Source: an uncultured Acidimicrobiaceae bacterium | GTDB taxonomy: Bacteria; Actinomycetota; Acidimicrobiia; Acidimicrobiales; Aldehydirespiratoraceae | NCBI GenBank assembly: GCA_913041415.1 | Contig: CAJWHS010000010.1 | Location: 1-47,923 of the forward strand | DNA: 47,923 nucleotides | Reading direction: 5' to 3' | Part shown: positions 10,427-20,052 of the stretch, piece after piece | Layout: each line of letters starts with the position of its first letter | How positions within the stretch are numbered: position 1 is the stretch's first letter | Position numbers and translations under genes: made by a program | Notes under the pieces: generated by a model | The model's database searches: none | Seen by the model: the letters and a program-made list of their open reading frames with translations, nothing else | What the model was told of the DNA's origin: nothing

Positions 10427-11242
10427 ATGATGCTGACCTTGTCTCCCTCGGCGCGAAAAAGCGCCAACCTCATCATCCACTTCGCAGAGCGCGAGTCGAA
10501 GGCCCGTTACAAGCGGAGCCTGCTCGGCTGGTTCTGGTCGTTCGCGAACTCGCTCACCACCGTTGCGGTGTACAGCTTCGTCTTCGGCGCGGTCTACAAC
10601 GCTCAGCCTCCCATCACCGATAACGGCAGGGCGGAAAACTTCGGCCTCTACCTGTTCACCGGCCTCATCGCCTGGACGGTCTTCACCGGGGTCGTCACCG
10701 GTTGCATGGGTTGGCTGCAAGATGTGAGCGACCTCCGCAAGAAGATCTACTTCCCAACCGAGACCGCACTCCTCGGCGGCGCCGCGTGCAACGCCATCCA
10801 GACTGCGCTCGAGGCGGCCGTGCTCCTCGTGATCATGGCGCTGTTCACCAACATCTCGTGGACGGCTCTCTTCTTGGTGTTTGCGCTCTTGCTCACGATG
10901 ATGTTCGCCCTCGGGGTCGGGTTCATCGTGGCGGTACTCAACGCCCGCTACCGCGACATTCAATACCTCACCGGCGTGCTGATCGGAGTCGGGTTCTTCC
11001 TCGTGCCGGTCGTGTATCCGCCGAGTCTGCTCGAGCGCGACGATGTCCCCGAAATCGGTCGCCAGCTTGTCACCTGGAACCCGCCGGCCATCTTCGTTGA
11101 GATTGCCCGCGATGGCGCCTACTTCCTCCAAACCCCCGACCCGCTCAAGGTCCTCGTCGCCACCGCATGGGCGGTCGGCACCTTCACCGTCGGTTGGCTC
11201 TACTTCCGGTCCCGCAGCATGGAAATCAGCGAAGAGCTATGA
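10427..11242 (+). CDS. ABC-2 type polysaccharide exporter permease (Wzm-like)
   Basis: MMLTLSPSARKSANLIIHFAERESKARYKRSLLGWFWSFANSLTTVAVYSFVFG is typical of TagG/Wzm permeases; overlaps the ATPase start by ATGA. Confidence 0.88.
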   Translation: MMLTLSPSARKSANLIIHFAERESKARYKRSLLGWFWSFANSLTTVAVYSFVFGAVYNAQPPITDNGRAENFGLYLFTGLIAWTVFTGVVTGCMGWLQDVSDLRKKIYFPTETALLGGAACNAIQTALEAAVLLVIMALFTNISWTALFLVFALLLTMMFALGVGFIVAVLNARYRDIQYLTGVLIGVGFFLVPVVYPPSLLERDDVPEIGRQLVTWNPPAIFVEIARDGAYFLQTPDPLKVLVATAWAVGTFTVGWLYFRSRSMEISEEL

Positions 11243-12006
11243 CCACTGGCGAGATCACGATCTCCGATGTCTCGAAGCGATTTCGCCTCGACCGCGATCG
11301 GCCAAGCAGCCTCAAAGAGGCCGTCCTTCGCATCGGCCGCACAACGGATATCGACGACTTCTGGGTGCTACGTAACGTCGACTTACACATCGAACCCGAC
11401 TCGTTCTTCGGGCTCGTCGGCCACAACGGCAGCGGCAAGTCGACGCTCCTGCGGCTCATCGCCAACATCCATCGGCCGACCACCGGCGAGATCACCACCG
11501 AGGGCCGAATGTCGGCACTGCTCGAGCTCGGCTCAGGGTTTCACCCCGACCTCACCGGCCGCGAGAACGTTTTCCTGAACGGCACCATGCTTGGGCTCAC
11601 CCGGAAGCACATGGCTGAGGTGATGGACGACATCATCGGGTTCAGCGGCATCGGTGACTTCATCGACGAGCCTGTGAAGATCTACTCAAGTGGCATGTAT
11701 GTGCGACTCGGCTTCGCCGTCGCCGTCAACGTCAACCCAGAGATCCTGCTCGTCGACGAAGTCATCGCTGTAGGTGACGAGGAGTTCCAGCGCCGATGCA
11801 TGGATCACATGCATCGGTTGCGCGAGAACGGCACCACGATTGTGCTCGTGAGCCACGACGCCGCCTTGATGCGAAGCCTGTGCGATCGCGTCGGCTGGCT
11901 TGACCACGGGCGACTCGTCGAGGTTGGTGATCCAGATGATGTAATCGACGCCTACCTCAAACACGCGTCGCAGGATGAAGGCGACACCCTTACCGCTCGA
12001 GATTGA
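11239..12006 (+). CDS. ABC transporter ATP-binding protein, polysaccharide export (Wzt-like)
   Basis: Walker A GHNGSGKSTLL, signature YSSGMYVRLGFAVA, Walker B ILLVDEVIAVGDEEFQRRC; typical TagH/Wzt. Confidence 0.93.
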   Translation: MTTGEITISDVSKRFRLDRDRPSSLKEAVLRIGRTTDIDDFWVLRNVDLHIEPDSFFGLVGHNGSGKSTLLRLIANIHRPTTGEITTEGRMSALLELGSGFHPDLTGRENVFLNGTMLGLTRKHMAEVMDDIIGFSGIGDFIDEPVKIYSSGMYVRLGFAVAVNVNPEILLVDEVIAVGDEEFQRRCMDHMHRLRENGTTIVLVSHDAALMRSLCDRVGWLDHGRLVEVGDPDDVIDAYLKHASQDEGDTLTARD

Positions 12007-12966
12007 TCAGCGGCCGAAGAGAAAACCAGCACCCCAGGCGAGGTGCATGGTCACGAACGTGAGCGCAACCTGGAGCTTCGGCGCACCGCCAGAACGAAAG
12101 GCAAAGCCGATCACGGCCAAGCCATAGGCGGCCGGTAGCACAAGGCCGAGCCTCGACCCAACGATCACAAGCACCAGCGAGGCAACGAGGCCGACGACGA
12201 GTCCGGGAGCGGCGACCTGGCGGGCTCGAAGCGATTGAGGGTGACGGGACACCACGACTCGTTTCCAGCGGCCGTACTCGAAGTACTGGCTACAGAGAGC
12301 CCCGAGCGAGGCCCGAGGCGTGTAGTCGACGACGAGGCCGGGATCGAGCCAAACGAGGTAACCGGCCCGGCGAAGGCGCCAGTTGAGTTCATAATCCTGA
12401 TTGCGAACGAAGGTCTCGTCGTAGCCCCCGACCTCGTCGAGCGCAGCGCGACGGAACGCGCCGAGGTACACCGTGTCGGTCGGCCCTTCGTAGCTGCCGC
12501 CGCGAAACTTTGCCGGACCAGCTCCGAACCGTGACTCCATGGCGACCGCGATCGGTTTCGACCAGCCGCTCGCGCCGACTGCCTGCTGGATGCCGCCAAC
12601 GTTGCCCGCACCCGTGCGTCCCGCCGTGTCCAGCACCCGCTGAAGATATCCCTTGGGGACCTCGGCCTGGGCGTCGACCCGGACGACAAGATCGCCGCTC
12701 GACTCGGCAATCGCCCGGTTGAGCGCCGCCGGCGTTAGCCCAGAGGGGTTATCGATCCGCCGCACCCTCGGATCACGCACAGCCCATGCGTCGACCCGCG
12801 CCGCAGTGTCATCACTAGACGGCCCGGTGGCAACGATGACGTCGAACTCGAGCTCGACGTCCTGGGCCAGTAACGCCGCCAGGCAGCCATCGATCACCTC
12901 GGCCGCGTCACGGGCCGGGATCACCACTGAAAGCGACAGAGGCGGCGTGCTGAGGTCGGCGGTCAC
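12007..12966 (-). CDS. Glycosyltransferase family 2 (ExoA/succinoglycan-type)
   Basis: SVVIPARDAAEVIDGCLAALLAQDVELEFDVIVATGPSSDDT...LVVRVDAQAEVPKGYL...VRNQDYELNWRLRRAGY. Confidence 0.88.
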   Translation of the reverse strand: MTADLSTPPLSLSVVIPARDAAEVIDGCLAALLAQDVELEFDVIVATGPSSDDTAARVDAWAVRDPRVRRIDNPSGLTPAALNRAIAESSGDLVVRVDAQAEVPKGYLQRVLDTAGRTGAGNVGGIQQAVGASGWSKPIAVAMESRFGAGPAKFRGGSYEGPTDTVYLGAFRRAALDEVGGYDETFVRNQDYELNWRLRRAGYLVWLDPGLVVDYTPRASLGALCSQYFEYGRWKRVVVSRHPQSLRARQVAAPGLVVGLVASLVLVIVGSRLGLVLPAAYGLAVIGFAFRSGGAPKLQVALTFVTMHLAWGAGFLFGR

Positions 12967-14333
12967 CGGGCCAGTCGGCGAGCCATCACGACGATGGTCT
13001 CGAGCATGATCATGAGGTCGAGCACTGGCGACCAGTTGACGACGTAATGCAGATCGTGACCGAGCTTGTAGCCAGGCTCGGTCTGGTACTGCCCTCGGAT
13101 TTGAGCAAGCCCGGTGATGCCAGGCGGTACGTCGTGACGGCGGCTGTAGCCCGGGAGACGTTTTTCAAACCGCGATACAAACGCCGGCCGCTCAGGCCGG
13201 GGGCCGACTAGGGACATCTCACCTCTTACGACATTCCAAAGCTGCGGCAACTCGTCGAGGCGAGCCGCTCGGAACCAGCGCATCCCCGGAAGCACTCGCG
13301 GGTCGTTCTCGAGAGCAAGGGTTGCGCCAGTCATCGCCTCAGCGTCGTGGATCATCGTTCGGAACTTGAGGACTTCGAAGATCTGCCCACCGTGGCCAAC
13401 CCGCTCCTGCCGGTAGATGATGTTGCGCCCCGCCCGGGAGAACACGTAGAGAGCTGCGAGACCGACAACGAGCGCGATCATGGGGAGGGCAACGAGCAAA
13501 AGTGTGAGGTCAAGGAGACGCTTCAGCCGGAGCCGGTAACGCGGAAGGGCGTGCGTTCGGAGCGCCACAAACGGGATCCCGGCGATTTGGCGACTGCGCT
13601 GAAGGCCAAGCAGGGTGTCAGCAGGTTGCACCCGGTGGTACACGCCAATCAGCCGCCGCTCGAGTTGGTCGAGCGGGGCGGGGTAGATCTCCTCAAGCCG
13701 GTCGCCACCCAACAGCAACACGTCAGTCGCATCAGTAGTCTCGACCGCTGCAAGCAGATCGCTCGTTGTGGATGCGGTGCCGACGACAGAGGCGTCCGAG
13801 CCCGACTCTCTCATGTGGTGCTGGACCGACTGAACTTCCTCGGGTGGACCGACTAGGAGAACGCGGGGTGCGCCGAAGCGACGGCTGCGGATCCCACGGG
13901 CATACCACCGGTTGAAGGCGATGAGTACCGGCGCCGCTATGACGAACATCAGCAGGTTGCCTCGGGGCACGAGGTAGCGACCGGTACCCAGGGCAATAGC
14001 GGTGCTGAACAGGATCGCAACACCGGTAAGGAGGGCGGCCTTTGGTAACCACGGCGGGCGCCCAAGCCGCTGCTCGTACTCGAACATGCCCCCGAAGTAG
14101 TAGACGCCGAGATGGATTGCGGTCGCAAGCAAAAATCCGACAAGGTAGTGCGAGAACGGATACGTCGGCCATTCGAACCCAAAGCGAGCCACCATGATCA
14201 GCTGCATCATCACAAAGAGGGAAACGCTGTCGATCACGTAAAGGAACCTGAACCCACGCGCCCGAAGCCGAAGCATGAGGCCGCCCGAGGGAGAGTCCTC
14301 GGCGGGGGGGAGCGGAACGGGGTAGGTGCGCAT
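12963..14333 (-). CDS. Exopolysaccharide biosynthesis polyprenyl glycosylphosphotransferase (WbaP/bacterial sugar transferase)
   Basis: KRLLDLTLLLVALPMIALVVGLAALYV...IIYRQERVGHGGQIFEVLKFRTMIHDAEAMTG...RLDELPQLWNVVRGEMSLVGPRPERP is diagnostic. Start taken at MRTYPVPLPP instead of the longest ORF start at 15086; ATGA overlap with the next gene. Confidence 0.93.
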   Translation of the reverse strand: MRTYPVPLPPAEDSPSGGLMLRLRARGFRFLYVIDSVSLFVMMQLIMVARFGFEWPTYPFSHYLVGFLLATAIHLGVYYFGGMFEYEQRLGRPPWLPKAALLTGVAILFSTAIALGTGRYLVPRGNLLMFVIAAPVLIAFNRWYARGIRSRRFGAPRVLLVGPPEEVQSVQHHMRESGSDASVVGTASTTSDLLAAVETTDATDVLLLGGDRLEEIYPAPLDQLERRLIGVYHRVQPADTLLGLQRSRQIAGIPFVALRTHALPRYRLRLKRLLDLTLLLVALPMIALVVGLAALYVFSRAGRNIIYRQERVGHGGQIFEVLKFRTMIHDAEAMTGATLALENDPRVLPGMRWFRAARLDELPQLWNVVRGEMSLVGPRPERPAFVSRFEKRLPGYSRRHDVPPGITGLAQIRGQYQTEPGYKLGHDLHYVVNWSPVLDLMIMLETIVVMARRLAR

Positions 14334-14373
14334 GATGGGGGCCAGCGGGGTTGGAATCAGAGTAGCCGCACCC

Positions 14374-15408
14374 TCAGGCCTCCTTCGGACAGCAGGCGCT
14401 GACGAGGCGTCTGATAGCGGTATCGCTCGCCCCGCTGGACGATGGCCGCGCGGCGCCAGTAGGTGAGGGCAGCGCAGCGCCGACCTCATCCCACGAGTCG
14501 AACCCGGTGACGTGCGACTCCAAGCCGTCGGTCGCCGCGAACGAGGCGAGCTTCGCCTGGCGGACGTCAGCAAGCACCGGCACCCCAGCTGCGACCGCAA
14601 GAAGCGCAGCGTGGTATCGCGAGGTAATAACAACGGCCGCGTCGCGCACCGCATCCACAGCCGCGCCAGCGTCGACAAGCTCAGCGTTGGGAAGCGCTGC
14701 AGCGATCGACCGAGCGAACCGATCGTCTCGAGCACCGCGGAAGGCGACAAGACGAACTGGTCCACCCACAGCGTCTCGGAGCCGCTCGAGCGCAGCGACC
14801 ACCGACACAGTGTCGTTGGAAACGAGACGGCGGCGACCTGGACGCCACAGACCCGCGCCGGCGACGGGACCGAGCGCGACCGTGAGACCCTCGCCCGCCC
14901 CGGATTCGGGATGGTCGAGTTCCCATGCGAGGTCGAGATCAACCTTAGGGTTGAGCCCGACGTCTCGCATGACGGCTGCGGACATCTCGTCCCGAACGAC
15001 GACCGGCGCACCGACCAGAGCGAGACGCAACAGCCACCTCGATAGGGAGCGGCGAAGAGGATCGGCTCCGAGGCCGAGACCGGCAACGGGCTGGCGACGG
15101 AGTCGAGCGATCAGCACCGGCGCGAGGTGAGCTGGCAACGACCACACGCTGGAGTGATCCTGGACGATGCCGCCCGGGCCCAGCACGACAGCGTCGACGC
15201 TGAACGCTGCCCGCATCGATGCAAACCCTCGATGTGCGACGGCAACCCCGCCGTGGGCAGTCACCGTGGCGCTGGGCGACACCGAGCGAATGACGGGATC
15301 AAGACCGGCTGAGCGCAAGCGGGCCGCCAGAACCTCCGTGAGGAGTTCGTCGCCGACATTCCCGGCTCCCGACCAGCCGCACACCAGAACACGGGGTCGG
15401 ACCGTCAC
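14374..15408 (-). CDS. Polysaccharide pyruvyl transferase family protein (CsaB-like)
   Basis: RVLVCGWSGAGNVGDELLTEVLAARLR...VVLGPGGIVQDHSSVWSLPAHLAPVLIARLRRQPVAGLGLGADPLRR...ASFAATDGLESHV; GTG start proposed at VTVRPRVLV. Confidence 0.82.
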   Translation of the reverse strand: MTVRPRVLVCGWSGAGNVGDELLTEVLAARLRSAGLDPVIRSVSPSATVTAHGGVAVAHRGFASMRAAFSVDAVVLGPGGIVQDHSSVWSLPAHLAPVLIARLRRQPVAGLGLGADPLRRSLSRWLLRLALVGAPVVVRDEMSAAVMRDVGLNPKVDLDLAWELDHPESGAGEGLTVALGPVAGAGLWRPGRRRLVSNDTVSVVAALERLRDAVGGPVRLVAFRGARDDRFARSIAAALPNAELVDAGAAVDAVRDAAVVITSRYHAALLAVAAGVPVLADVRQAKLASFAATDGLESHVTGFDSWDEVGAALPSPTGAARPSSSGASDTAIRRLVSACCPKEA

Positions 15409-15737
15409 GTGTAAAACGGTAGCTGCCCCGGCGGGCGCCGTGGTGGTGAGTGACGCCACGCACGGACCTCTTGTATGCATTGCGAAACGCTACGACAACG
15501 ACGCCGCGCCGCCTGAGCCAATCGCCGTCGAGCGGATCCATGTCTGAGTCCGCTGCGTGGCTGGCCTCCCGCTCCCGCCCCGACGACGGGATTGACGGTT
15601 GAGCCGATGAGACCGTCGGGCGAGAAGTTCACCGCCGTCAACGCCGAACCCTGCCGGACGACCCGCCGCCACCTCATCCGCAAATGTGTCGACTAGATTA
15701 CGAAAGAGAGGTGCGGACCACCGGTGGGAACGCTGAA

Positions 15738-17726
15738 ATGTTTCGGGAACGACTCCATCGACTTCTGGTTTTAAGTCTTCTTTCGAGCGTCGTCGTGGCC
15801 TCCCCGGCTCAGGTGGCGGCACAGGAAGACGAGACCACGATCTTGTTCGAAGGCGGTGGCTGGGGCCACGGCGTTGGCATGAGCCAACACGGCGCCCTTG
15901 GCCGCGCCGAGTCTGGCGTCGTCGCCGAGGACATCCTCGGGTTCTACTTCGAGGGCACCACCGTCGAAGACCGCAGCGACACGATCGCTGAGTACGTAGG
16001 CGAAGGGATCCGGGTCAATCTCGGCCAAGACCGCCCCGACGAGATCCGAATCACCATCGACGAGACCCGTGGCGCACCGGGCACCCTCACCGTCGACATC
16101 GACCAGAAGAATCCACCGACCGAGACCACGGCATCGAACACGGTGTACCTGCGGCAGGGAATGCAGGTTGGCGACAGCGCCGACGGAAGCCTTGACACCT
16201 GGAAATGGGTGCAGGAACTCGATGGTGGAAGCGACAGTTGCTACGGCTGCGTCGATGACACACCCGTCGTCACCTGGTCCGAAGGCAGTGTCGTCGGCAT
16301 CGGCGAGATCATCGGCTCCTCCGGTGGCAAGCCGGTCTTTGAATACGGCACCCATGACGTCGGCGCGCTGCACTTCGTAAGTCGCGATGTCGACAACATC
16401 GACGGCGCGTTCGTCGTGCTCGTCCTCCCCATCGACGACTACCTCCACGGCCTGGCCGAGATGCCCTCGAGCTGGCACCCGGAGGCACTACGGGCTCAGG
16501 CGATCGCCGGTCGCAGCTACGCCGTGCACCGGGCGATCGATCGCGAGACCTCTGACTTCGATGTGTACAACAGCGTGCAGGATCAGGTCTACGCCGGGTT
16601 CGATGCGAAGTCCGAGGGCCGTATTGCCGCCGCTGACAGCTCGTCGAACCTCGTCGTCACCGCCGACGACCAGATCATCCAGACCTTCTATTCCTCGAGC
16701 AATGGTGGCTACACCGAATCGACCGAGAACTCCTCAGCGTTTGGGACAGCTGAACCGTGGCACGTGTCGAAGCCTGATCCCTTCGACGCCGCCCCCGACG
16801 AAAACGGCGACCCCCAAAATCCGTTCGCCTTCCGGCAGTTTGAGTTCACCGTTGAGGAGCTCTCGCGCTGGCTCGCCGAGTACAGCTCGGCCGACCTCGA
16901 TGTTGGCACCGTCGTGAAGATCACGGTCGATGATCTGCCGCCGTCGGGGCGGATCACCAACGCACTCGTCACCATCGTCGGAACCAACCGGACGCTCGAG
17001 GTCAGGGGATTCTTCGGCGACGGTGGCACGAACCTCGATGGTCCACCGTTCGGGCTCCGCTTCCAGGCCGCCATCCAGCGCGGCTGCCAAGACGACTACG
17101 GCGGGGGTGGCCTCACTTCCAACTGCCCCAGCTCGAGCAACTTCCGCGTCGCCAGATTCGTCGATATCGCACCCGACGACTACTTCTTCGACCCAGTCCT
17201 GTGGATGGCCGATGAAAGCATCACCCAAGGCGTCGGGCCAAACGAATTCGGCCCGAGCCTCCAGGTCACCCGATCCCAGTTCGCCGCGTTCGTTCACCGC
17301 TTTGCTGGCGAACCCGAGCCGGTTGAGCCAAACGGCTTTGAGGACGTACCCGAGGGCACGTGGTACGACGTCCCCATCTCCTGGATGAAAGAGAACGGCA
17401 TCACTACGGGCACCTCCCCGAGCACCTTCTCCCCGTTTGCACCAGTCACCCGAGGCCAATTGGCAACCTTCCTCTACCGCCTTGCCGGCGAGCCGGCAGT
17501 CGAGCCGTCCGAGCAGTTCGAGGATGTTCCGTCCGACCAGTTCTACACCGACGCCGTCGCCTGGATGGTCGAGTTCGGCATCACCACTGGCACTAGTGCT
17601 GCGACCTTCTCCCCCACCGATGCGGTCACACGAGGCCAAACAGCGACCTTCGTCTACCGGCTCGCCGGCATCCCGGAAGCGTTCGCCGAGGGCACCGAGC
17701 TACCGACGAAGATGCGCGTCGGCTGA
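15738..17726 (+). CDS. Secreted SpoIID/LytB-domain protein with three C-terminal S-layer homology (SLH) domains
   Basis: Signal peptide MFRERLHRLLVLSLLSSVVVASPAQVAAQ; GGGWGHGVGMSQHGALGRA and LAEMPSSWHPEALRAQAIAGRSYAVH (SpoIID); three SLH units FVDIAPDDYFFDPVLWMADESITQG..., FEDVPEGTWYDVPISWMKENGITTG..., FEDVPSDQFYTDAVAWMVEFGITTG.... Confidence 0.93.
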   Translation: MFRERLHRLLVLSLLSSVVVASPAQVAAQEDETTILFEGGGWGHGVGMSQHGALGRAESGVVAEDILGFYFEGTTVEDRSDTIAEYVGEGIRVNLGQDRPDEIRITIDETRGAPGTLTVDIDQKNPPTETTASNTVYLRQGMQVGDSADGSLDTWKWVQELDGGSDSCYGCVDDTPVVTWSEGSVVGIGEIIGSSGGKPVFEYGTHDVGALHFVSRDVDNIDGAFVVLVLPIDDYLHGLAEMPSSWHPEALRAQAIAGRSYAVHRAIDRETSDFDVYNSVQDQVYAGFDAKSEGRIAAADSSSNLVVTADDQIIQTFYSSSNGGYTESTENSSAFGTAEPWHVSKPDPFDAAPDENGDPQNPFAFRQFEFTVEELSRWLAEYSSADLDVGTVVKITVDDLPPSGRITNALVTIVGTNRTLEVRGFFGDGGTNLDGPPFGLRFQAAIQRGCQDDYGGGGLTSNCPSSSNFRVARFVDIAPDDYFFDPVLWMADESITQGVGPNEFGPSLQVTRSQFAAFVHRFAGEPEPVEPNGFEDVPEGTWYDVPISWMKENGITTGTSPSTFSPFAPVTRGQLATFLYRLAGEPAVEPSEQFEDVPSDQFYTDAVAWMVEFGITTGTSAATFSPTDAVTRGQTATFVYRLAGIPEAFAEGTELPTKMRVG

Positions 17727-17778
17727 TCCTCGGCTGGAGTCAGCTTCGCCGCACAACCACCCCACTACCGTCGTCACG

Positions 17779-18678
17779 ATGCTCCAGAAGACGCAGGCAC
17801 TGCTCGAACGTCGGGCTCAGCCCTTTCCGGAGCGCTACCGGCTCCCGCTTCTCGTCATCGCCACGGTCGCCCTCACCGTTGCGATAATCTGGGCCTGGAA
17901 TCGGGCTGAGCTCACCATCGACAACCTCTCGTGGGAGCCACTCGCGGCCCTCGCCCTAGTTGCTGCGCCGGCGAGCCTGCTGCTGAAGGCGGCTGAGTTC
18001 GTCGTCGCCGCGCGAATCGCGGGCCAGCGGCCCGGCCTGCGCCTTGCCATGGAGACTGCGGTGCTGTCCTCCGCCGGCAACCTGTTCCCACTCCCGGGCT
18101 CGCTCTTCGTCACGGTGAAGACGCTCGCCGATGGTGGGGCCGGCTACAGCGGTGCGGTCGCGGCAAGCGCCGTGCCGGGCATGGCCTGGCTCGGCATTAC
18201 CGGAATGGTCGGGGGCTCGGCGCTAGTCGTCGAAGGCGCCACGGCAATCGGCCTGATCGCGCTCGTCGGCGGTGTAGTTGCGCTCATGGGGGCTGGCGTT
18301 TTCTTTCGCGCAGCCGGTGCCAGCGACGGACGGCCGACCCTCGTGCTCGCCATCCTCCTCGTCGAGACCGGCTGGCTTGCGGTGAGTGGGCTCCGCTTCA
18401 CCCTCGCTGCGGCGGTGATCGGCGTTGATCTAACCCTCTCGCAGGCACTGGCGCTGTCGGTCGCTGGCGCGATCACGGTGGCAATCGGGTTCTTCCCCGG
18501 CGGCCTCGGTGTCCGTGAGGCCCTGATTGCTGCGCTCAGCCCGCTGATCGGCCTAGATCTCAAAACCGGTGTGCTCCTGGGAGCCGTCGACTGGGTGGTG
18601 TGGCTCAGCTTTCTCGCACTCGCTGGAGTCGGGCTGACAGTGAACCGACGACGCACGAGCGTTGTCTCGCCGAGTTAA
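17779..18678 (+). CDS. Lysylphosphatidylglycerol synthase TM-region-like membrane protein
   Basis: Multi-TM protein starting MLQKTQALLERRAQPFPERYRLPLLVIATVALTVAIIWAWN; FFPGGLGVREALIAALSPLIGLDLKTGVLLGAVDWVVW resembles the C-terminal signature of UPF0104/LPG synthase TM proteins. Confidence 0.7.
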   Translation: MLQKTQALLERRAQPFPERYRLPLLVIATVALTVAIIWAWNRAELTIDNLSWEPLAALALVAAPASLLLKAAEFVVAARIAGQRPGLRLAMETAVLSSAGNLFPLPGSLFVTVKTLADGGAGYSGAVAASAVPGMAWLGITGMVGGSALVVEGATAIGLIALVGGVVALMGAGVFFRAAGASDGRPTLVLAILLVETGWLAVSGLRFTLAAAVIGVDLTLSQALALSVAGAITVAIGFFPGGLGVREALIAALSPLIGLDLKTGVLLGAVDWVVWLSFLALAGVGLTVNRRRTSVVSPS

Positions 18679-19946
18679 GCCAGGGACGACATTCGACCCG
18701 CAGCCCGGTGACGAGCGAACTCGATGCGCAGCAGGACACCCTGCGCAATTGCACCAGCCGACGTGGCGGCGAGCAGACCGACCTCGACCTGCAGGAACGG
18801 CTCGTTCGGGAACTGCAACGCGATTGGAAAGACGGCAACGGCGACGAGGAAGCCGACAATGGCCAGCCGAGTGTGGTTGAGGGCGACCAAGCCGAGCGAC
18901 AGCGACAGCATCAACATGAGGCCTCCGCCGGATGCCGCCAGCAGGCCCATGTCGCGGCTGCCGAGTTGATCAGAGAACGCCGTCTCGACAATCCACGGCC
19001 CGACGAGGGCGGTCGCCGCCGTGGATCCCGCAGCGACGACCGCTACTGCGCCCACCAGGCGAAGTTGGACCTCGCGGAACCCGTCGAGATCGTCGTCGGC
19101 GGCACGGGCAGCGAGCGCTGGAAGGAGCGAGGCCTTCACCGCCTGGAAGAAGAACAGTGGAATTCGAGAGATGATCAAGCCGTTGAGGAAGACCCCCGGC
19201 GCCTCCTCGCCGAGTTCGTCCCCGATGATGGCGAGAGCAACAGGCCCGACGTTGAGAAGGAAGGCCTCCGAGATCGAGGTGGCGAGCAGCAGGCCGAGTG
19301 CCGGGGAGAGCTCGTTGAGATGTGAGGGGGGTCCCGGGTTGACGAACGGTCGAACCGTGAAGCCCGCTGCGAGAGTGCCGAGGAGGAACGCCACAGCCAG
19401 GGTGATCGCATAGGCGCCGACAATCTCGATGCCGAGAATCACGAGCGCGCCGGCGATGAGCATGCGGCTGATGCCTTCGGCCGCAAAGTACCGGCCGTAC
19501 TCGGTGAACAGGTGACGACCCGACAAGATGCCGCGGCCGAGTTCGGCGAACGCGAAGGCAGCGAGGCCAAGCAGGAGGGCGGCGAACAGATCGGGGCGGT
19601 CGTCAAGCATGCCCGACAGTCCCAAGGGCCACGAGACGAGCACACCGGTGAAGACGAGGGCGAGGAAGACAGCGCCGATGTTGGCGGCTTGGCGCAGCAC
19701 CGGGGCACTGCCCTTCCCCAGCGAGCCGCGAGCGGCGGTCGCGCGCGCGACCTCCTGCTCGAGCGGCTGGAAGAGGCCGGGCCCGAGGATGTAGACGAGC
19801 GACCAGACGATGGCAAGGCCGCCGTAGGCCTCATCGCCAACAGCACGCCGGGCGAGAACCAGGAACCCGTACGTGCTGATGCCGTTGATCGCGAGCCCGA
19901 GCGCGATGGCGGGGGTGCCATCGGGCAATGGGCTGCGTTCACGCAT
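18675..19946 (-). CDS. Polysaccharide biosynthesis/flippase-like membrane protein (Wzx/MATE-like)
   Basis: ALGLAINGISTYGFLVLARRAVGDEAYGGLAIVWSLVYILGPGLFQPLEQEVARATAAR, ~12 hydrophobic segments. Start set at MRERSPLPDG (uncertain). Confidence 0.72.
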   Translation of the reverse strand: MRERSPLPDGTPAIALGLAINGISTYGFLVLARRAVGDEAYGGLAIVWSLVYILGPGLFQPLEQEVARATAARGSLGKGSAPVLRQAANIGAVFLALVFTGVLVSWPLGLSGMLDDRPDLFAALLLGLAAFAFAELGRGILSGRHLFTEYGRYFAAEGISRMLIAGALVILGIEIVGAYAITLAVAFLLGTLAAGFTVRPFVNPGPPSHLNELSPALGLLLATSISEAFLLNVGPVALAIIGDELGEEAPGVFLNGLIISRIPLFFFQAVKASLLPALAARAADDDLDGFREVQLRLVGAVAVVAAGSTAATALVGPWIVETAFSDQLGSRDMGLLAASGGGLMLMLSLSLGLVALNHTRLAIVGFLVAVAVFPIALQFPNEPFLQVEVGLLAATSAGAIAQGVLLRIEFARHRAAGRMSSLA

Positions 19947-20052
19947 GCGCTTGAGGAACGGACTGATGGCGGGGCTCCAGGTCAACGGATGGCCTAAAAT
20001 CAGGGCCGCCAGAGCGTATCGGCCGAGATCGTCGTGGTGGCGGTTCTCGCCG

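Noticed and set aside
15490-15735. 5' region of the SpoIID-SLH gene as a possible c-di-AMP (ydaO) riboswitch, since such switches often control wall-hydrolase genes
   Set aside because: The GAACCCTGCCGG stretch is only superficially similar; the conserved GGGGGAACCCA and CAGCTAACCTCG blocks are not present.
17155-17680. Repeated protein segments (three SLH units) as a DNA repeat array
   Set aside because: Repeats are at protein-domain level only; the DNA copies are diverged and not array-like.
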